Positions 13,540 to 21,288 are shown, numbered from the stretch's first letter. The stretch: 64,000 bases of DNA from Microbulbifer sp. ALW1 (GCF_009903625.1 NZ_CP047569.1:3388501-3452500), one strand, 5' to 3'. The notes: generated from the letters alone by a model not told the origin. Translations and numbers: made by a program.

Positions 13540-13540
13540 T
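13521..13540. promoter_or_regulatory. PsrA-type operator upstream of fadBA
   Basis: A perfect palindrome, ATTCAAAC-GTGT-GTTTGAAT. It agrees with the PsrA box described in Pseudomonas and Shewanella ((G/C)AAAC-N2-4-GTTT(G/C)), where this TetR-family repressor senses long-chain acyl groups and controls fadBA. It overlaps the likely -35 and spacer of the fadBA promoter, so bound protein should block RNA polymerase. No psrA gene is in the window. Confidence 0.65.
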
Positions 13541-13814
13541 ACCATTTCTGCCATATCCACTGTCCGGTTTGGTGCCCGAATTGTGATAACAGCACACTGC
13601 AGATCAAAATATGACCACATCGTCGCAAGATAGACCGATGTTCGGAAAAAGAAGAGTGAAAACCTGCAGCCCCTGAAAGCGTAGATGCCCCCGGCCCAAG
13701 AGAACATTTTCGCTACGCAAATATAGACTGAGGAGCGAGCACACCGGCAGAAAGGCAAGGATTGGTTACAAAAAACAAGAATGCGAGAGAGGGATACGAC
13801 GAGGAGGTGCACTG

Positions 13815-13850
13815 AAAAATGCGAGCCCCGCAAATGCACTCGCGGGGCTC
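13815..13850 (-). terminator. Rho-independent terminator after fabY
   Basis: GAGCCCCGC (13823-13831) and GCGGGGCTC (13842-13850) form a 9-bp stem with a 10-base loop, followed on the minus strand by GCATTTTT. It sits ten bases after the fabY stop. Confidence 0.75.
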
Positions 13851-13859
13851 ACACAAGGA

Positions 13860-15719
13860 TTAAACCATATCCGAGAACGGATTTTCGTCAGGCAGTGACA
13901 CTGTCCCCGGCACACCAGGCAGACTCAAATGGGCGCCATCCAGCGCGATGCCGGACTCGTCTATCAAGCCTTCGCCAAACCGGTAGATGGCATTCAGGTC
14001 ACCTCGACTGGCGCGCTGGTCATACGCCTGCGCACGCTCCGCCACCGCTTCATTGCGCTTGCGAAACTCGGTTACCGCGCGTTCACCATGACGCTTGCCG
14101 ATCATCTTTTCAGTAATATGCGGCGCCAGCACAGTGGCCGTCGCGTTGTTGCCACCAAACCCTTTGGAGTTGAGGAAGGCAATATCCAGGGATTCCGGGT
14201 CGCGCTCGACATGGGACATGGACAGGGACAGGTTGTCGTGGTGTACATCCTCGGCCACCCGGTCAATGGTGGTGATCCCCGGCAGGATACCGCGGGCAAA
14301 AATACCAAGGCTACTGATCAACTGATCGCCACTGGCAGCCGCCACCGTATGCCCCACAAACGCTTTTACCGCACACACCGGCCAGTTCTCGATACCGAAG
14401 GCACCGGCAAGACGGTCAAAAATCGCCGATTCGGTGACTCGATTCTGAGGGGTACTGGACCCGTGCGCCTGTACAAAGCTGCGCTGGCGCAGACTCTCTT
14501 CGCCCAGTATCGCCCGAGCTTCCGACATCGCCCGCGCCACCGTGAGATAGTTTCCCGGTCCCGGTGCGGAGATGGATTTTTTCGGGCCGTCTGCGTTGAC
14601 GAACACATTGGCTACCGCCCCGTGAATGGGGGCACCGAGCTCCAGCGCCAGTTCATCATCCATCAGCACCGCCCATTGGCTACCCTCACCCAGGGTGAAG
14701 CCGCAGTTGTCGCCGAAGGGACGACTGGCGCGACGGAAGTCGATATCGTTACCGAAAATTTTGCGTAACCCATCCAGGTTGGCCAGGGCCCCCATGGTTG
14801 CATAACCATCGACCACCTCTGGCACCAGTGGCGCTTCCGACGCACCCACCACGGCCACCCGTGCGCGTCCGCAGCGGATGTCCTCCACCGCTGCACGCAG
14901 GTTATAGAGGTAAGTGGCACAGGCACCCGCAACCGCACCGGTAGTACCCACACTGCCGAGCACATAGGCATTTACAAAATCCGCGGGCATGCTGGTGAGA
15001 CCCAACGCAAGCTGCTTGGAGCTCACGCGGCCGCCGCGCAAACGAGACTGTAACAGGCCACCATTGCCGTTGAGATCCAACTGACTCATGGCCGAGCTGG
15101 CATACACGGAAATTTTGTCGGGCCCGGCTTTCTCTGCCACGAGATCCCAGTCAATACCGAGCGACTGCACCGCATCAGAGGCACCGAGAATTGCCAGTTG
15201 GAGGCCGCGGGGGTGAAAACGGGAATTGTATTGCTGCCCCGGCTCAAACCCGGTGGGCAACTGCCCGGCAGACGCCACCGCAATTTCACGGTGACTATCC
15301 AACATTACGGAAAGCGCTCTGGTGCGTACCCGCACGCGGCCGTTATCCAGAGTCTCCACCTGCCAATCGGCGGGCAGTGGCGAAGGCAACTGCCGTGCGG
15401 ACATGTCGAAGGCAAAGCCGTCGGCGCTCTGCAGATCCGCAGGCTGGTGAAAGTGGCACTGGCGATAATCGTAGAAGCGTGATTCCAGCTCCCGCACCAG
15501 TGTGCCCTGCAGTACCTGCTGCTCCAGCTCCGGACTCAAGGGCCCGGTAGCGGCGTCACCAGTGCGCAGCCCCATCAGGGCGGCGAGATCAGACAGCACG
15601 TCCGTACGCTCAGCCTCGCCGAGACTATCCAGCACCAACCGCTTGTAACCGCGATGGAAAGAACTGCGACCAGCGGGGTTAAATCCCCCAAAAGCGGTAA
15701 TTACGGGTAGGCGCTGCAT
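13860..15719 (-). CDS. fabY: FabY-type beta-ketoacyl-ACP synthase
   Basis: A 619-residue thiolase-fold condensing enzyme. Its start (MQRLPVITAFGGFNPAGRSSFHRG) and its length, well beyond the 410 residues of FabB/FabF, match FabY of Pseudomonas aeruginosa. FabY condenses acetyl-CoA with malonyl-ACP to start fatty-acid synthesis in place of FabH. The active-site Cys is in GACATYLYNL, the two His in VQAHGSSTPQNR and FVGHTVAAASGDQ. GAGG lies five bases before the ATG. It stands alone, divergent from an AraC regulator and followed by its own terminator. The FabY assignment rests on remembered similarity; a related long ketoacyl synthase of other function is the alternative. Confidence 0.8.
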   Translation of the reverse strand: MQRLPVITAFGGFNPAGRSSFHRGYKRLVLDSLGEAERTDVLSDLAALMGLRTGDAATGPLSPELEQQVLQGTLVRELESRFYDYRQCHFHQPADLQSADGFAFDMSARQLPSPLPADWQVETLDNGRVRVRTRALSVMLDSHREIAVASAGQLPTGFEPGQQYNSRFHPRGLQLAILGASDAVQSLGIDWDLVAEKAGPDKISVYASSAMSQLDLNGNGGLLQSRLRGGRVSSKQLALGLTSMPADFVNAYVLGSVGTTGAVAGACATYLYNLRAAVEDIRCGRARVAVVGASEAPLVPEVVDGYATMGALANLDGLRKIFGNDIDFRRASRPFGDNCGFTLGEGSQWAVLMDDELALELGAPIHGAVANVFVNADGPKKSISAPGPGNYLTVARAMSEARAILGEESLRQRSFVQAHGSSTPQNRVTESAIFDRLAGAFGIENWPVCAVKAFVGHTVAAASGDQLISSLGIFARGILPGITTIDRVAEDVHHDNLSLSMSHVERDPESLDIAFLNSKGFGGNNATATVLAPHITEKMIGKRHGERAVTEFRKRNEAVAERAQAYDQRASRGDLNAIYRFGEGLIDESGIALDGAHLSLPGVPGTVSLPDENPFSDMV

Positions 15720-15937
15720 CCTGACCTCCAGCCTGAAACGATAAATTAGGACAAATCTAATGGTGGGTCAGTTTAGGGGCTGGCGATTCGGCCTCGTTAT
15801 GGGCATACTGGCCAGCAAATTTGAGCATCTGGCCAACAAGGCTGATGCTCACACTCGAGCGAACTTACCCATCGTCCGCTCAAAGCCGCCAGGCAGTCAG
15901 CCTCCACAGTTATCGCTGGCAAAGCAGAGAGTTACCT

Positions 15938-16924
15938 ATGCCTACCGTCACATTCATGCTAATTGACCAGATGCTGACCACCGGCACCGTACTGCCTCTG
16001 GAAATGCTGCGCGGTGCGGAAAGCCGGGCGCGAACGGAGGGCAAGGCCACGCCATTGAAGCTGGTTACCGTCAGCATAGATGGCGCACCGGTTCAAACCA
16101 GCTCCGGTTTTCAGCTGGCGCCGGATGCCGCCCTGGCCGACGCTCCGGACAGCGACATCATTTACCTGCCTGCCCTTTGGCGAAACCCCCGTCCGGCATT
16201 GCGCCGCAGCAAGGCTCTGCTGGACTGGCTCAATACCCAGGCAGAAAAAGGCGCAGCGATTAGTGCTGTTGGAACCGGCGTCTGTTTTCTCGCGGAGGCC
16301 GGTTTACTCAATGGCAAACCGGCCACTACGCACTGGCACTACTTTGAACGATTCGCCGCCGATTACCCCCAGGTAAAACTCAAGCGGCAATATTTTATTA
16401 CTCAGGCAGACAAGCTGTTCTGCGCCGCCAGCGTGAACGCACTCGCCGATGTCACCGTGCACCTGATCCGACAACTGTATGGCCCCGCCATCGCCAGTCA
16501 TGTTGAACGAAATTTCTCGCATGAAATTCGTCGACCGTTTGAGGAGATTGCTTATTCCGAGGGCGCCGTACACCTGCACCCCGATGAAGAAATCGTTCAG
16601 GCGCAGACCTGGCTGAAACAGCACAGCAGTGAAGATGTAAAGTTGAGCGAAGTGGCGAAGTACTTTGATATGAGCGTGCGCTCGTTCAACCGCCGCTTCA
16701 AGCTCGCCACCGGGCAGACCCCCCTGCAATACCTGCAAAATGTCCGCGTGGATATGGCGCGGGAACTACTGCAGTCCAGCAACCTGTCGGTGAACGAAAT
16801 AGCGGAGAAAGTCGGCTACCAGGACATGGGGCACTTCACTGCCCTGTTCAAAAAATTCCTCTCAACAACGCCCAGCGAATACCGCACAACTGTGCGCGCA
16901 AAATTATTCAAAGTGAACACCTGA
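15938..16924 (+). CDS. GlxA-family AraC transcriptional regulator (DJ-1/PfpI-like sensor domain)
   Basis: A 328-residue regulator with an N-terminal DJ-1/PfpI-like domain (about 1-190) and a C-terminal AraC double helix-turn-helix (about 220-320; LSEVAKYFDMSVRSFNRRFK and VNEIAEKVGYQDMGHFTALF). In relatives the sensor has a Cys-Thr-Gly elbow before LAEAGLL. Here the stretch reads VGTGVCFLAEAGLL, so the usual Cys position appears to be Gly and the domain is probably a ligand sensor, not an enzyme. I start at the ATG at 15938 (GAGAG upstream, and the family start MPTVTFMLIDQM); a reading open from 15821 adds 39 unlikely residues. It is divergent from fabY and could regulate it; that is inference. 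Its 3' end overlaps the converging methyltransferase gene by 21 bases. Confidence 0.85.
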   Translation: MPTVTFMLIDQMLTTGTVLPLEMLRGAESRARTEGKATPLKLVTVSIDGAPVQTSSGFQLAPDAALADAPDSDIIYLPALWRNPRPALRRSKALLDWLNTQAEKGAAISAVGTGVCFLAEAGLLNGKPATTHWHYFERFAADYPQVKLKRQYFITQADKLFCAASVNALADVTVHLIRQLYGPAIASHVERNFSHEIRRPFEEIAYSEGAVHLHPDEEIVQAQTWLKQHSSEDVKLSEVAKYFDMSVRSFNRRFKLATGQTPLQYLQNVRVDMARELLQSSNLSVNEIAEKVGYQDMGHFTALFKKFLSTTPSEYRTTVRAKLFKVNT

Positions 16925-17596
16925 AGCCGACGCTGGTTTGCGCAAGATAATCACATCGGACGCCACAAATTCCAGCTCGGCCTCGAAGTATGCCGCCAAC
17001 CAGCAAAATGTTTGCCTGCTGAAAAACACAATATGCGTTGGATCGCGAATATAGTGCCAATTGGCAAAGCGCTCAGGCGACGCCACCAGCTTGGTCATCA
17101 ACGCCAACATTCCCCCGGGGTTTAGTAGGCGCCACAACATCGCCAGCACCCTGTCCGGCGAGGAAAGGTGCTCCACGACTTCGGTGCTGACAATAAAATC
17201 GTACGATTTCTCCAGTGCTGCAGCATCCGCACGATAGTAAAGGTCGTAGGTTGAAACTTCGTGGCCAGCCTGCTGCAGCAGCCTCGCAAGTAATGGCGCC
17301 GGCCCGCAGCCAAAATCCAGCCCGAACGATGCGGGGCCTAAACGCTCAATTAACGGCACGGCACAGCGATTCAGAAAGCGCTGGTACCCGGCGTCCTCAA
17401 GGCTATTCTCGTGCAGGTCGTAATAGGCTTTTTCAGCGTCTGAAGAGAGATGGAAAGTCGCAGGCACGAAAACCAGCGCGCAATTTGCGCACTGGTAATA
17501 GTCGCGAAACTTGTCCCGATGATACAACTGTGCCGCCGAATGGCGGCACAGTGGGCAGTTGCCATGGGACAACTGCTCATTTACGTGTTTGCTCAC
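16904..17596 (-). CDS. Class I SAM-dependent methyltransferase with N-terminal zinc ribbon
   Basis: A 230-residue protein. An N-terminal CPLC...CANC pair (about residues 14-41) looks like a zinc ribbon. A Rossmann methyltransferase follows, with motif I LDFGCGPAPL near 95, STEVVEHL as the acidic/post-motif region, and LLNPGGMLALMT. Such Methyltransf_23-type proteins act on small molecules or, less often, on proteins; the substrate is unknown. The GTG start lies two bases after the ibpA stop, so translation is probably coupled to the small heat-shock gene and the two share an operon. The stop lies inside the end of the convergent AraC gene. Confidence 0.8.
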   Translation of the reverse strand: MSKHVNEQLSHGNCPLCRHSAAQLYHRDKFRDYYQCANCALVFVPATFHLSSDAEKAYYDLHENSLEDAGYQRFLNRCAVPLIERLGPASFGLDFGCGPAPLLARLLQQAGHEVSTYDLYYRADAAALEKSYDFIVSTEVVEHLSSPDRVLAMLWRLLNPGGMLALMTKLVASPERFANWHYIRDPTHIVFFSRQTFCWLAAYFEAELEFVASDVIILRKPASASGVHFE

Positions 17597-17598
17597 CG

Positions 17599-18108
17599 TC
17601 AGGCAGCTTGTTCACGCCCGGCGTTAATCGCAGTATTCTGGCCGGCCGACTCGGGCTCGACTCTTTTTTCAGACTGCAGCAGGTTACCGCTGGAAATCTC
17701 CACTTTGCGCGGCTTCATGGCCTCGGGAATCTCACGCACCAGCTCAACATGCAACAGGCCATTGACCAGCTGTGCATCGGTAACACGCACATGATCTGCC
17801 AACTGGAAACGGCGCTCGAAATTCCGCGCAGCAATACCACGGTGCAGGAAATTACGGCCAGCGTAATCCGCTGGTTTTTTACCGCTGACGGTCAGGCGGT
17901 TTTGTTCCACCTGGATATCCAGTTCAGACTGATCAAAACCGGCTACCGCCATCGTAATTCTGTAGGCGTCGTCCCCGGTCAATTCGATATTGTAGGGCGG
18001 GTATGCCGGTTGATTCTGCTCGGTCGAATTCATGGAATCCAACAGGCTTGCCAGTCGGTCAAAACCAATAGCAGAGCGATACAGGGGGGAAAGATCTAAA
18101 TTACGCAT
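17599..18108 (-). CDS. ibpA: IbpA-type small heat-shock protein (Hsp20)
   Basis: A 169-residue ATP-independent holdase that binds aggregating proteins for refolding by DnaK/ClpB. MRNLDLSPLYRSAIGFDRL at the start is almost identical to E. coli IbpA. The alpha-crystallin domain spans about 34-130 (PPYNIELTGDDAYRI, then IAARNFERRFQLADHV). The C-tail is about 25 residues longer than IbpA. An upstream in-frame ATG at 18114 is too close to GAGG, so the ATG at 18108 (eight bases from GAGG) is preferred. The gene has a sigma-32-like promoter and a candidate RNA thermometer in its leader, and a methyltransferase gene follows two bases later. Confidence 0.95.
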   Translation of the reverse strand: MRNLDLSPLYRSAIGFDRLASLLDSMNSTEQNQPAYPPYNIELTGDDAYRITMAVAGFDQSELDIQVEQNRLTVSGKKPADYAGRNFLHRGIAARNFERRFQLADHVRVTDAQLVNGLLHVELVREIPEAMKPRKVEISSGNLLQSEKRVEPESAGQNTAINAGREQAA

Positions 18109-18112
18109 TGTC

Positions 18113-18190
18113 ATATCCTCAATTCAGAGCAATATTTAATTAACACCTGTACTAAAAACCAGGTCATTGGATGTTCTGCTTTTTGCAGAA
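18113..18190 (-). promoter_or_regulatory. Candidate ROSE-type RNA thermometer in the ibpA leader
   Basis: Read on the minus strand, the last hairpin pairs ATATTGCTC (18135-18127) with GAGGATAT (18120-18113). It includes the ribosome-binding site and leaves one bulged U and one G-G opposition. UUGCU facing the Shine-Dalgarno with a G-G pair is the hallmark of ROSE elements in sHSP leaders. Two upstream hairpins are visible: TTCTGC/GCAGAA (18190-18174) and ACCTG/CAGGT. The leader of about 120 bases fits the class. Function is inferred. Confidence 0.6.
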
Positions 18191-18235
18191 ATCGGGGAGG
18201 CACCTCTGTCGAGCCTGCCGCCCTCAGGAATAGAT

Positions 18236-18261
18236 ATATGGCCAGCGTCATCGCCTTCAAG
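18236..18261 (-). promoter_or_regulatory. Probable sigma-32 heat-shock promoter of ibpA
   Basis: On the minus strand CTTGAAG (-35, 18255-18261) and GGCCATAT (-10, 18236-18243) are 11 bases apart. They match 6/7 of CTTGAAA and 6/8 of CCCCATNT, with spacing inside the reported 11-16 range. Transcription would begin about 120 bases before ibpA. Confidence 0.6.
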
Positions 18262-18380
18262 GGCATTCAGCAAAAAAAATGAAAATTGCATTTGGACGCA
18301 CTCAAACGGGCCAGCCCGTTGGCAGTTCCCGCGACAGGAACATCCGGCCACCCATTGCAACAGCAGAGGTGAATACCTGA

Positions 18381-18962
18381 GTGGAAGCAATAAAAAAAGA
18401 CAGTACCGACACCGTACGCTTGTTTATCGGTGTTGCCCCAGACATTGCCACCCAGCGCTTTCTGGATGCCACCTGCCGCCACTGCCAGCAGCTGAGACTC
18501 CCCAGGGATCACCGCTGGATCAGCCACAACAACCGCCATCTGACCCTGGCGTTTCTGGGCGACACCAGCTGCCAACAACTGGACACGATCGAAGCCATCC
18601 TTCGCGACATCGCCAGTAGCACCGCAGCCAGCTATGGGCAGATCGTCAGCACCCACCCCTTCCCCAGGGATCGCGCCAAAATACTCGCCGCAGAGCTTTT
18701 ACCCAATCCGGAGCTGTCCGCCTTACACCAACATTGCCGCGACCTGATGACAGCAATTGGCAAGCAACCCGAACGCAAAAGCTTTCGCCCACACTTCACC
18801 CTTGCCCGCAGCAACCTCGGCTTCACGCGGCTGCCACCACTAGTCACCGACTTCGCCTGCCGATTGGGCAACCTCACCCTCTACCACAGCCTGCTTGCCC
18901 CGGGTGGCAGCCAGTACCGCCCGCTGATCTCCCTACCGCTGGAAGGAAGCCCTCAGGGCTAA
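18381..18962 (+). CDS. thpR: RNA 2',3'-cyclic phosphodiesterase (ThpR/LigT)
   Basis: A 193-residue 2H phosphoesterase that opens 2',3'-cyclic phosphates and, in vitro, joins some tRNA halves. Both HxT motifs are visible: NRHLTLAFLG (about 51-60) and FRPHFTLAR (about 135-143). They are spaced as in the family and length is typical (E. coli 176). The start codon is GTG. It is divergent from ibpA. Its stop runs directly into a short tandem repeat and then a two-way terminator. Confidence 0.88.
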   Translation: MEAIKKDSTDTVRLFIGVAPDIATQRFLDATCRHCQQLRLPRDHRWISHNNRHLTLAFLGDTSCQQLDTIEAILRDIASSTAASYGQIVSTHPFPRDRAKILAAELLPNPELSALHQHCRDLMTAIGKQPERKSFRPHFTLARSNLGFTRLPPLVTDFACRLGNLTLYHSLLAPGGSQYRPLISLPLEGSPQG

Positions 18963-19010
18963 CCCCCTACTACCCGAGCTAACCCCCTACTACCCGAGCT
19001 AACTCCCTAT
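18961..19010 (+). repeat. Short tandem repeat, 20-base unit, 2.5 copies
   Basis: Units at 18961-18980 and 18981-19000 are identical (AACCCCCTACTACCCGAGCT). A third, diverged half copy is at 19001-19010. It begins at the thpR stop codon. Variation in copy number would not alter thpR. Confidence 0.8.
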
Positions 19011-19069
19011 TAACCGCCACTTCTGTACTCGCGTGCAGAGTCGACCAAAAGCCGATTTTCAGACAAAAA

Positions 19070-19090
19070 AAAGCCCGCAATGCGGGCTTT
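19070..19090. terminator. Bidirectional terminator between thpR and the coiled-coil gene
   Basis: AAAGCCCGC and GCGGGCTTT form a 9-bp stem with a 3-base loop, with an A8 run on one side and T3 on the other. It is best for the minus-strand gene ending at 19128, and may also serve thpR. Confidence 0.75.
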
Positions 19091-19127
19091 CATTCGGCAG
19101 CGACCATAAGGTCACATACAGAGTCAA

Positions 19128-20174
19128 TCAGTCGAGCTGGGACAGCACATACTCGGGATACATCACCAGTCGCGGGCGGGACAGACGGCGCGCGTCAAAA
19201 ATGAATACGTAGCGCTCACCATCATCCTCGGCGGGGATGGTGCGCCTGAAACGCCAGGAGTTCACCCGATAGGTTTCCCTGCCCGCGTGCACCGGCGCCA
19301 CCAGCTTGTACTGATTTTCACCAAGAAATTCAAACTCAAGATCTTCTTCACCGCTGGCACGCAGCATCAGGCGCCGGAACGTTTTCTTGCCTTCGTCCCC
19401 TTCCGCCAATTCACCGAGCAGCTTGTCCAGTCGCTCGCGCTCACCGCGCACATATTCAACCAGCTCCGGGTCTATTTCACGTTCAACGGCGCCCACCGCC
19501 GGGGCACTCTGCGCCACCGGATCTGCAACCGGGGGCTGCGCACTAACTTGGGGCGCAGCCGGCGTCAGGGCCGCCAGGCTAGGCTCGGGAATGCTGGGTT
19601 TTGCGAGAGGCTCCGGGCTCCGCACCGGCTTAGCTGCAGCCGCCACCTTCTGCTCTTCCGCGGAGTCCAGCATGGATTTAACCATTTTATCCACCAGAGC
19701 CTGCTGTGACGCGAGACGGGACTTGCCGTCGGCTACGGAGGACCGGGACTTCTGAAGCCGCGTCTGCAGCTCGCCAAAGTTCGACTGGATGATTTCCACG
19801 CGGCGATTGCGGCTGTCAACACCGCGCTCCGCCATGTCGTAGGCATGCTTGGCCTTGTGCAAGGCGCGCTCGGTATCCGTATTGGGTGACAACTTGTGCT
19901 CTCGCTCCGCCGTCTTGAGCTCTTTCAGGCTCTGCTCGTGGTTAGCCCGGGCTTTAGACAGAGACTCCTGGGCACGCTCCAACTTGTAGTCGTACGCGAG
20001 CATTTCGTTCTCGACATCTTCGAGCTCTACCAGTCGGTTTTCCATGGACTGCTCCATACGCGCAAGCTTGTTCTGCTCCACGGTCAGAGAAGACGCGGCC
20101 TGAACCGACGCACACCAGCCAACTACCCCCAACACGCCCGCAAAGAACAGCGAGCAGCTACGGTTTACCGCCAT
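19128..20174 (-). CDS. Secreted coiled-coil protein of unknown function
   Basis: About 348 residues. A signal peptide (FFAGVLGVVGWCASVQA, then SSLT) precedes a long charged helical region (about 35-175: heptad-like LARMEQSMENRLVELEDVENEML, then KSRSSVADGKSRLASQQ). This predicts a periplasmic coiled coil. A proline- and alanine-rich linker (about 185-235) leads to a compact C-terminal domain of about 110 residues ending in VMYPEYVLSQLD. I do not recognise the family. I take the ATG at 20174; a TTG two codons upstream is also open. It is a single-gene unit with its own terminator. The layout of coil, flexible linker and small beta-rich domain resembles envelope adaptor proteins, but that is only an analogy. 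Confidence 0.75.
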   Translation of the reverse strand: MAVNRSCSLFFAGVLGVVGWCASVQAASSLTVEQNKLARMEQSMENRLVELEDVENEMLAYDYKLERAQESLSKARANHEQSLKELKTAEREHKLSPNTDTERALHKAKHAYDMAERGVDSRNRRVEIIQSNFGELQTRLQKSRSSVADGKSRLASQQALVDKMVKSMLDSAEEQKVAAAAKPVRSPEPLAKPSIPEPSLAALTPAAPQVSAQPPVADPVAQSAPAVGAVEREIDPELVEYVRGERERLDKLLGELAEGDEGKKTFRRLMLRASGEEDLEFEFLGENQYKLVAPVHAGRETYRVNSWRFRRTIPAEDDGERYVFIFDARRLSRPRLVMYPEYVLSQLD

Positions 20175-20678
20175 AGTCAAAAGTCCATTGTTTGATTTTT
20201 TTACTTCGAGAAGCGCATAAAAGAGTCATTGCGCACACTGCAGGTACAGCCCTGATAAAAACAGGCACACGGTAACTCGCGCAAGAGCTGCCAATTTACC
20301 TCAGACTCCAAAACACAGCAATGACCATGCCAACAAGTTTGGGAAACATAGAGTGACAGGCACCGCAAAACGGCACATTCGCACTTCCAAAAAAGTTCCC
20401 CCGGGGCTAGCAAATTTTTATGACATTTTATTGATTCGAGAGCTTGATTTTTTTTTTGAGAATCGCATTATGGGTTACAGGGAGTTAATCCTGACCCAGT
20501 TGAAAACCGACCCGGGCGCAAAACACCAATTCCGCTGCCAAGGCAGCCACCCGATCTGCGACCTCTGGTGATTCGGTTCCAACTGAGCGGCTTCTCCCTA
20601 TAGGGCGCCCTACCTTATATCTCAGCAAACCGCGCATCGCGGCCTGCATGGATTCCTTATAACCGGAGGTATGTGCCC
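20175..20678. other. Gene-free divergent region before the HPF-like gene
   Basis: About 500 bases with no convincing gene. On the plus strand TTGATT (20444-20449) and CATTAT (20466-20471) are 16 bases apart, a weak sigma-70 promoter that could serve the downstream hibernation-factor gene. A T10 tract (20448-20457) lies inside the spacer. TAGGGCGCCCTA (near 20600) is a perfect 12-bp palindrome of unknown use. Confidence 0.4.
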
Positions 20679-21050
20679 ATGAAATCTGCGCCTTACGATA
20701 ACATCGTGTTCCGTGATATCGACAAATCTGCCGCCCTGGCGGACACCGTATCTAAAAAGCTGAACAAGCTGGAACGTTATTGTGGCGACATCATACGAAG
20801 CCGTGTGGTCCTCGAAGCCCCCCATCAACACAAGCACAAAGGGAAGCAGTACAAAGCTTCCGTGGAACTTGCCCTGAGCGGCAATCCGGTCACCATTACC
20901 AACGAAAGCGACTCCATCCACCGCGCTGTTAACGCCGCGTTCAGCTCCGCAGAGCGCTGCCTGAAAGAGCGTGGTGACCGCCACAAAACCCGCCGACACC
21001 AGATGCCGGTGCTCGACACCCCCGACGCCCTCGACGAGTCTATCGAGTGA
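20679..21050 (+). CDS. HPF/RaiA-family ribosome hibernation factor-like protein
   Basis: A 123-residue protein of the ribosome hibernation/S30AE fold, which in characterised members binds the 30S decoding region in resting cells. Visible family-like parts are the VFRDIDKSAALADTVSKKLNKLERY helix region, split here as IDKSAALAD and KLNKLERY, then the beta strand KASVELALSGNPVTI. The key phrase SDSIHRAVNAAFSSAERCLKE is close to DMYAAIDxxxxKLExQL of the family. The C-terminus is a basic tail (RHKTRRHQ). GGAGG lies nine bases before the ATG at 20679; a GTG six bases earlier is too close to it. It is not beside rpoN/ptsN, where the main hpf gene usually lies, so it may be a second paralogue. Confidence 0.75.
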   Translation: MKSAPYDNIVFRDIDKSAALADTVSKKLNKLERYCGDIIRSRVVLEAPHQHKHKGKQYKASVELALSGNPVTITNESDSIHRAVNAAFSSAERCLKERGDRHKTRRHQMPVLDTPDALDESIE

Positions 21051-21095
21051 GTTAAGTGGGAGTTAGTCTGGGGCCGATCTTGAGCTAGCACTCTG

Positions 21096-21140
21096 AGAGT
21101 CCGTTATTCAAGAGTCCCTTATTAGAGAGTCCCTTACCGG
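21096..21140 (+). repeat. Three imperfect 15-base tandem repeats
   Basis: Units at 21096-21110, 21111-21125 and 21126-21140 all start AGAGTCC(C/G)TTA and diverge in the last four bases. They lie between the HPF-like gene and its putative terminator, outside any gene. Confidence 0.7.
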
Positions 21141-21288
21141 GACATTCAAAAAACGCCATTTTGAATACCAGGGGGAGATTAAAAATTCACCCAAGGCATT
21201 CAGCGGGAGCTTCCAGCCCCACGCTGAAGCCAGCGCCGGTAACTGACCCAATGCTCGACGCCACTCGAGCAAGGAGGAACCAGAACGC

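Larger units (their letters stand above)
13307..13814. other. Gene-free fadB upstream region
   Basis: About 500 bases between fadB and the fabY terminator, with no gene I can support. The part 200-240 bases before fadB holds the promoter and PsrA-like palindrome. The remainder (13541-13814) shows no recognisable motif. Confidence 0.5.

Noticed and set aside
13498..13839. 113-codon minus-strand frame in the fadB upstream region
   Set aside because: It covers the PsrA-like operator and the fadBA promoter, and its residues look random.
20353..20571. 72-codon plus-strand frame before the HPF-like gene
   Set aside because: It crosses a T10 tract and a promoter-like sequence, and has no ribosome-binding site or family likeness.
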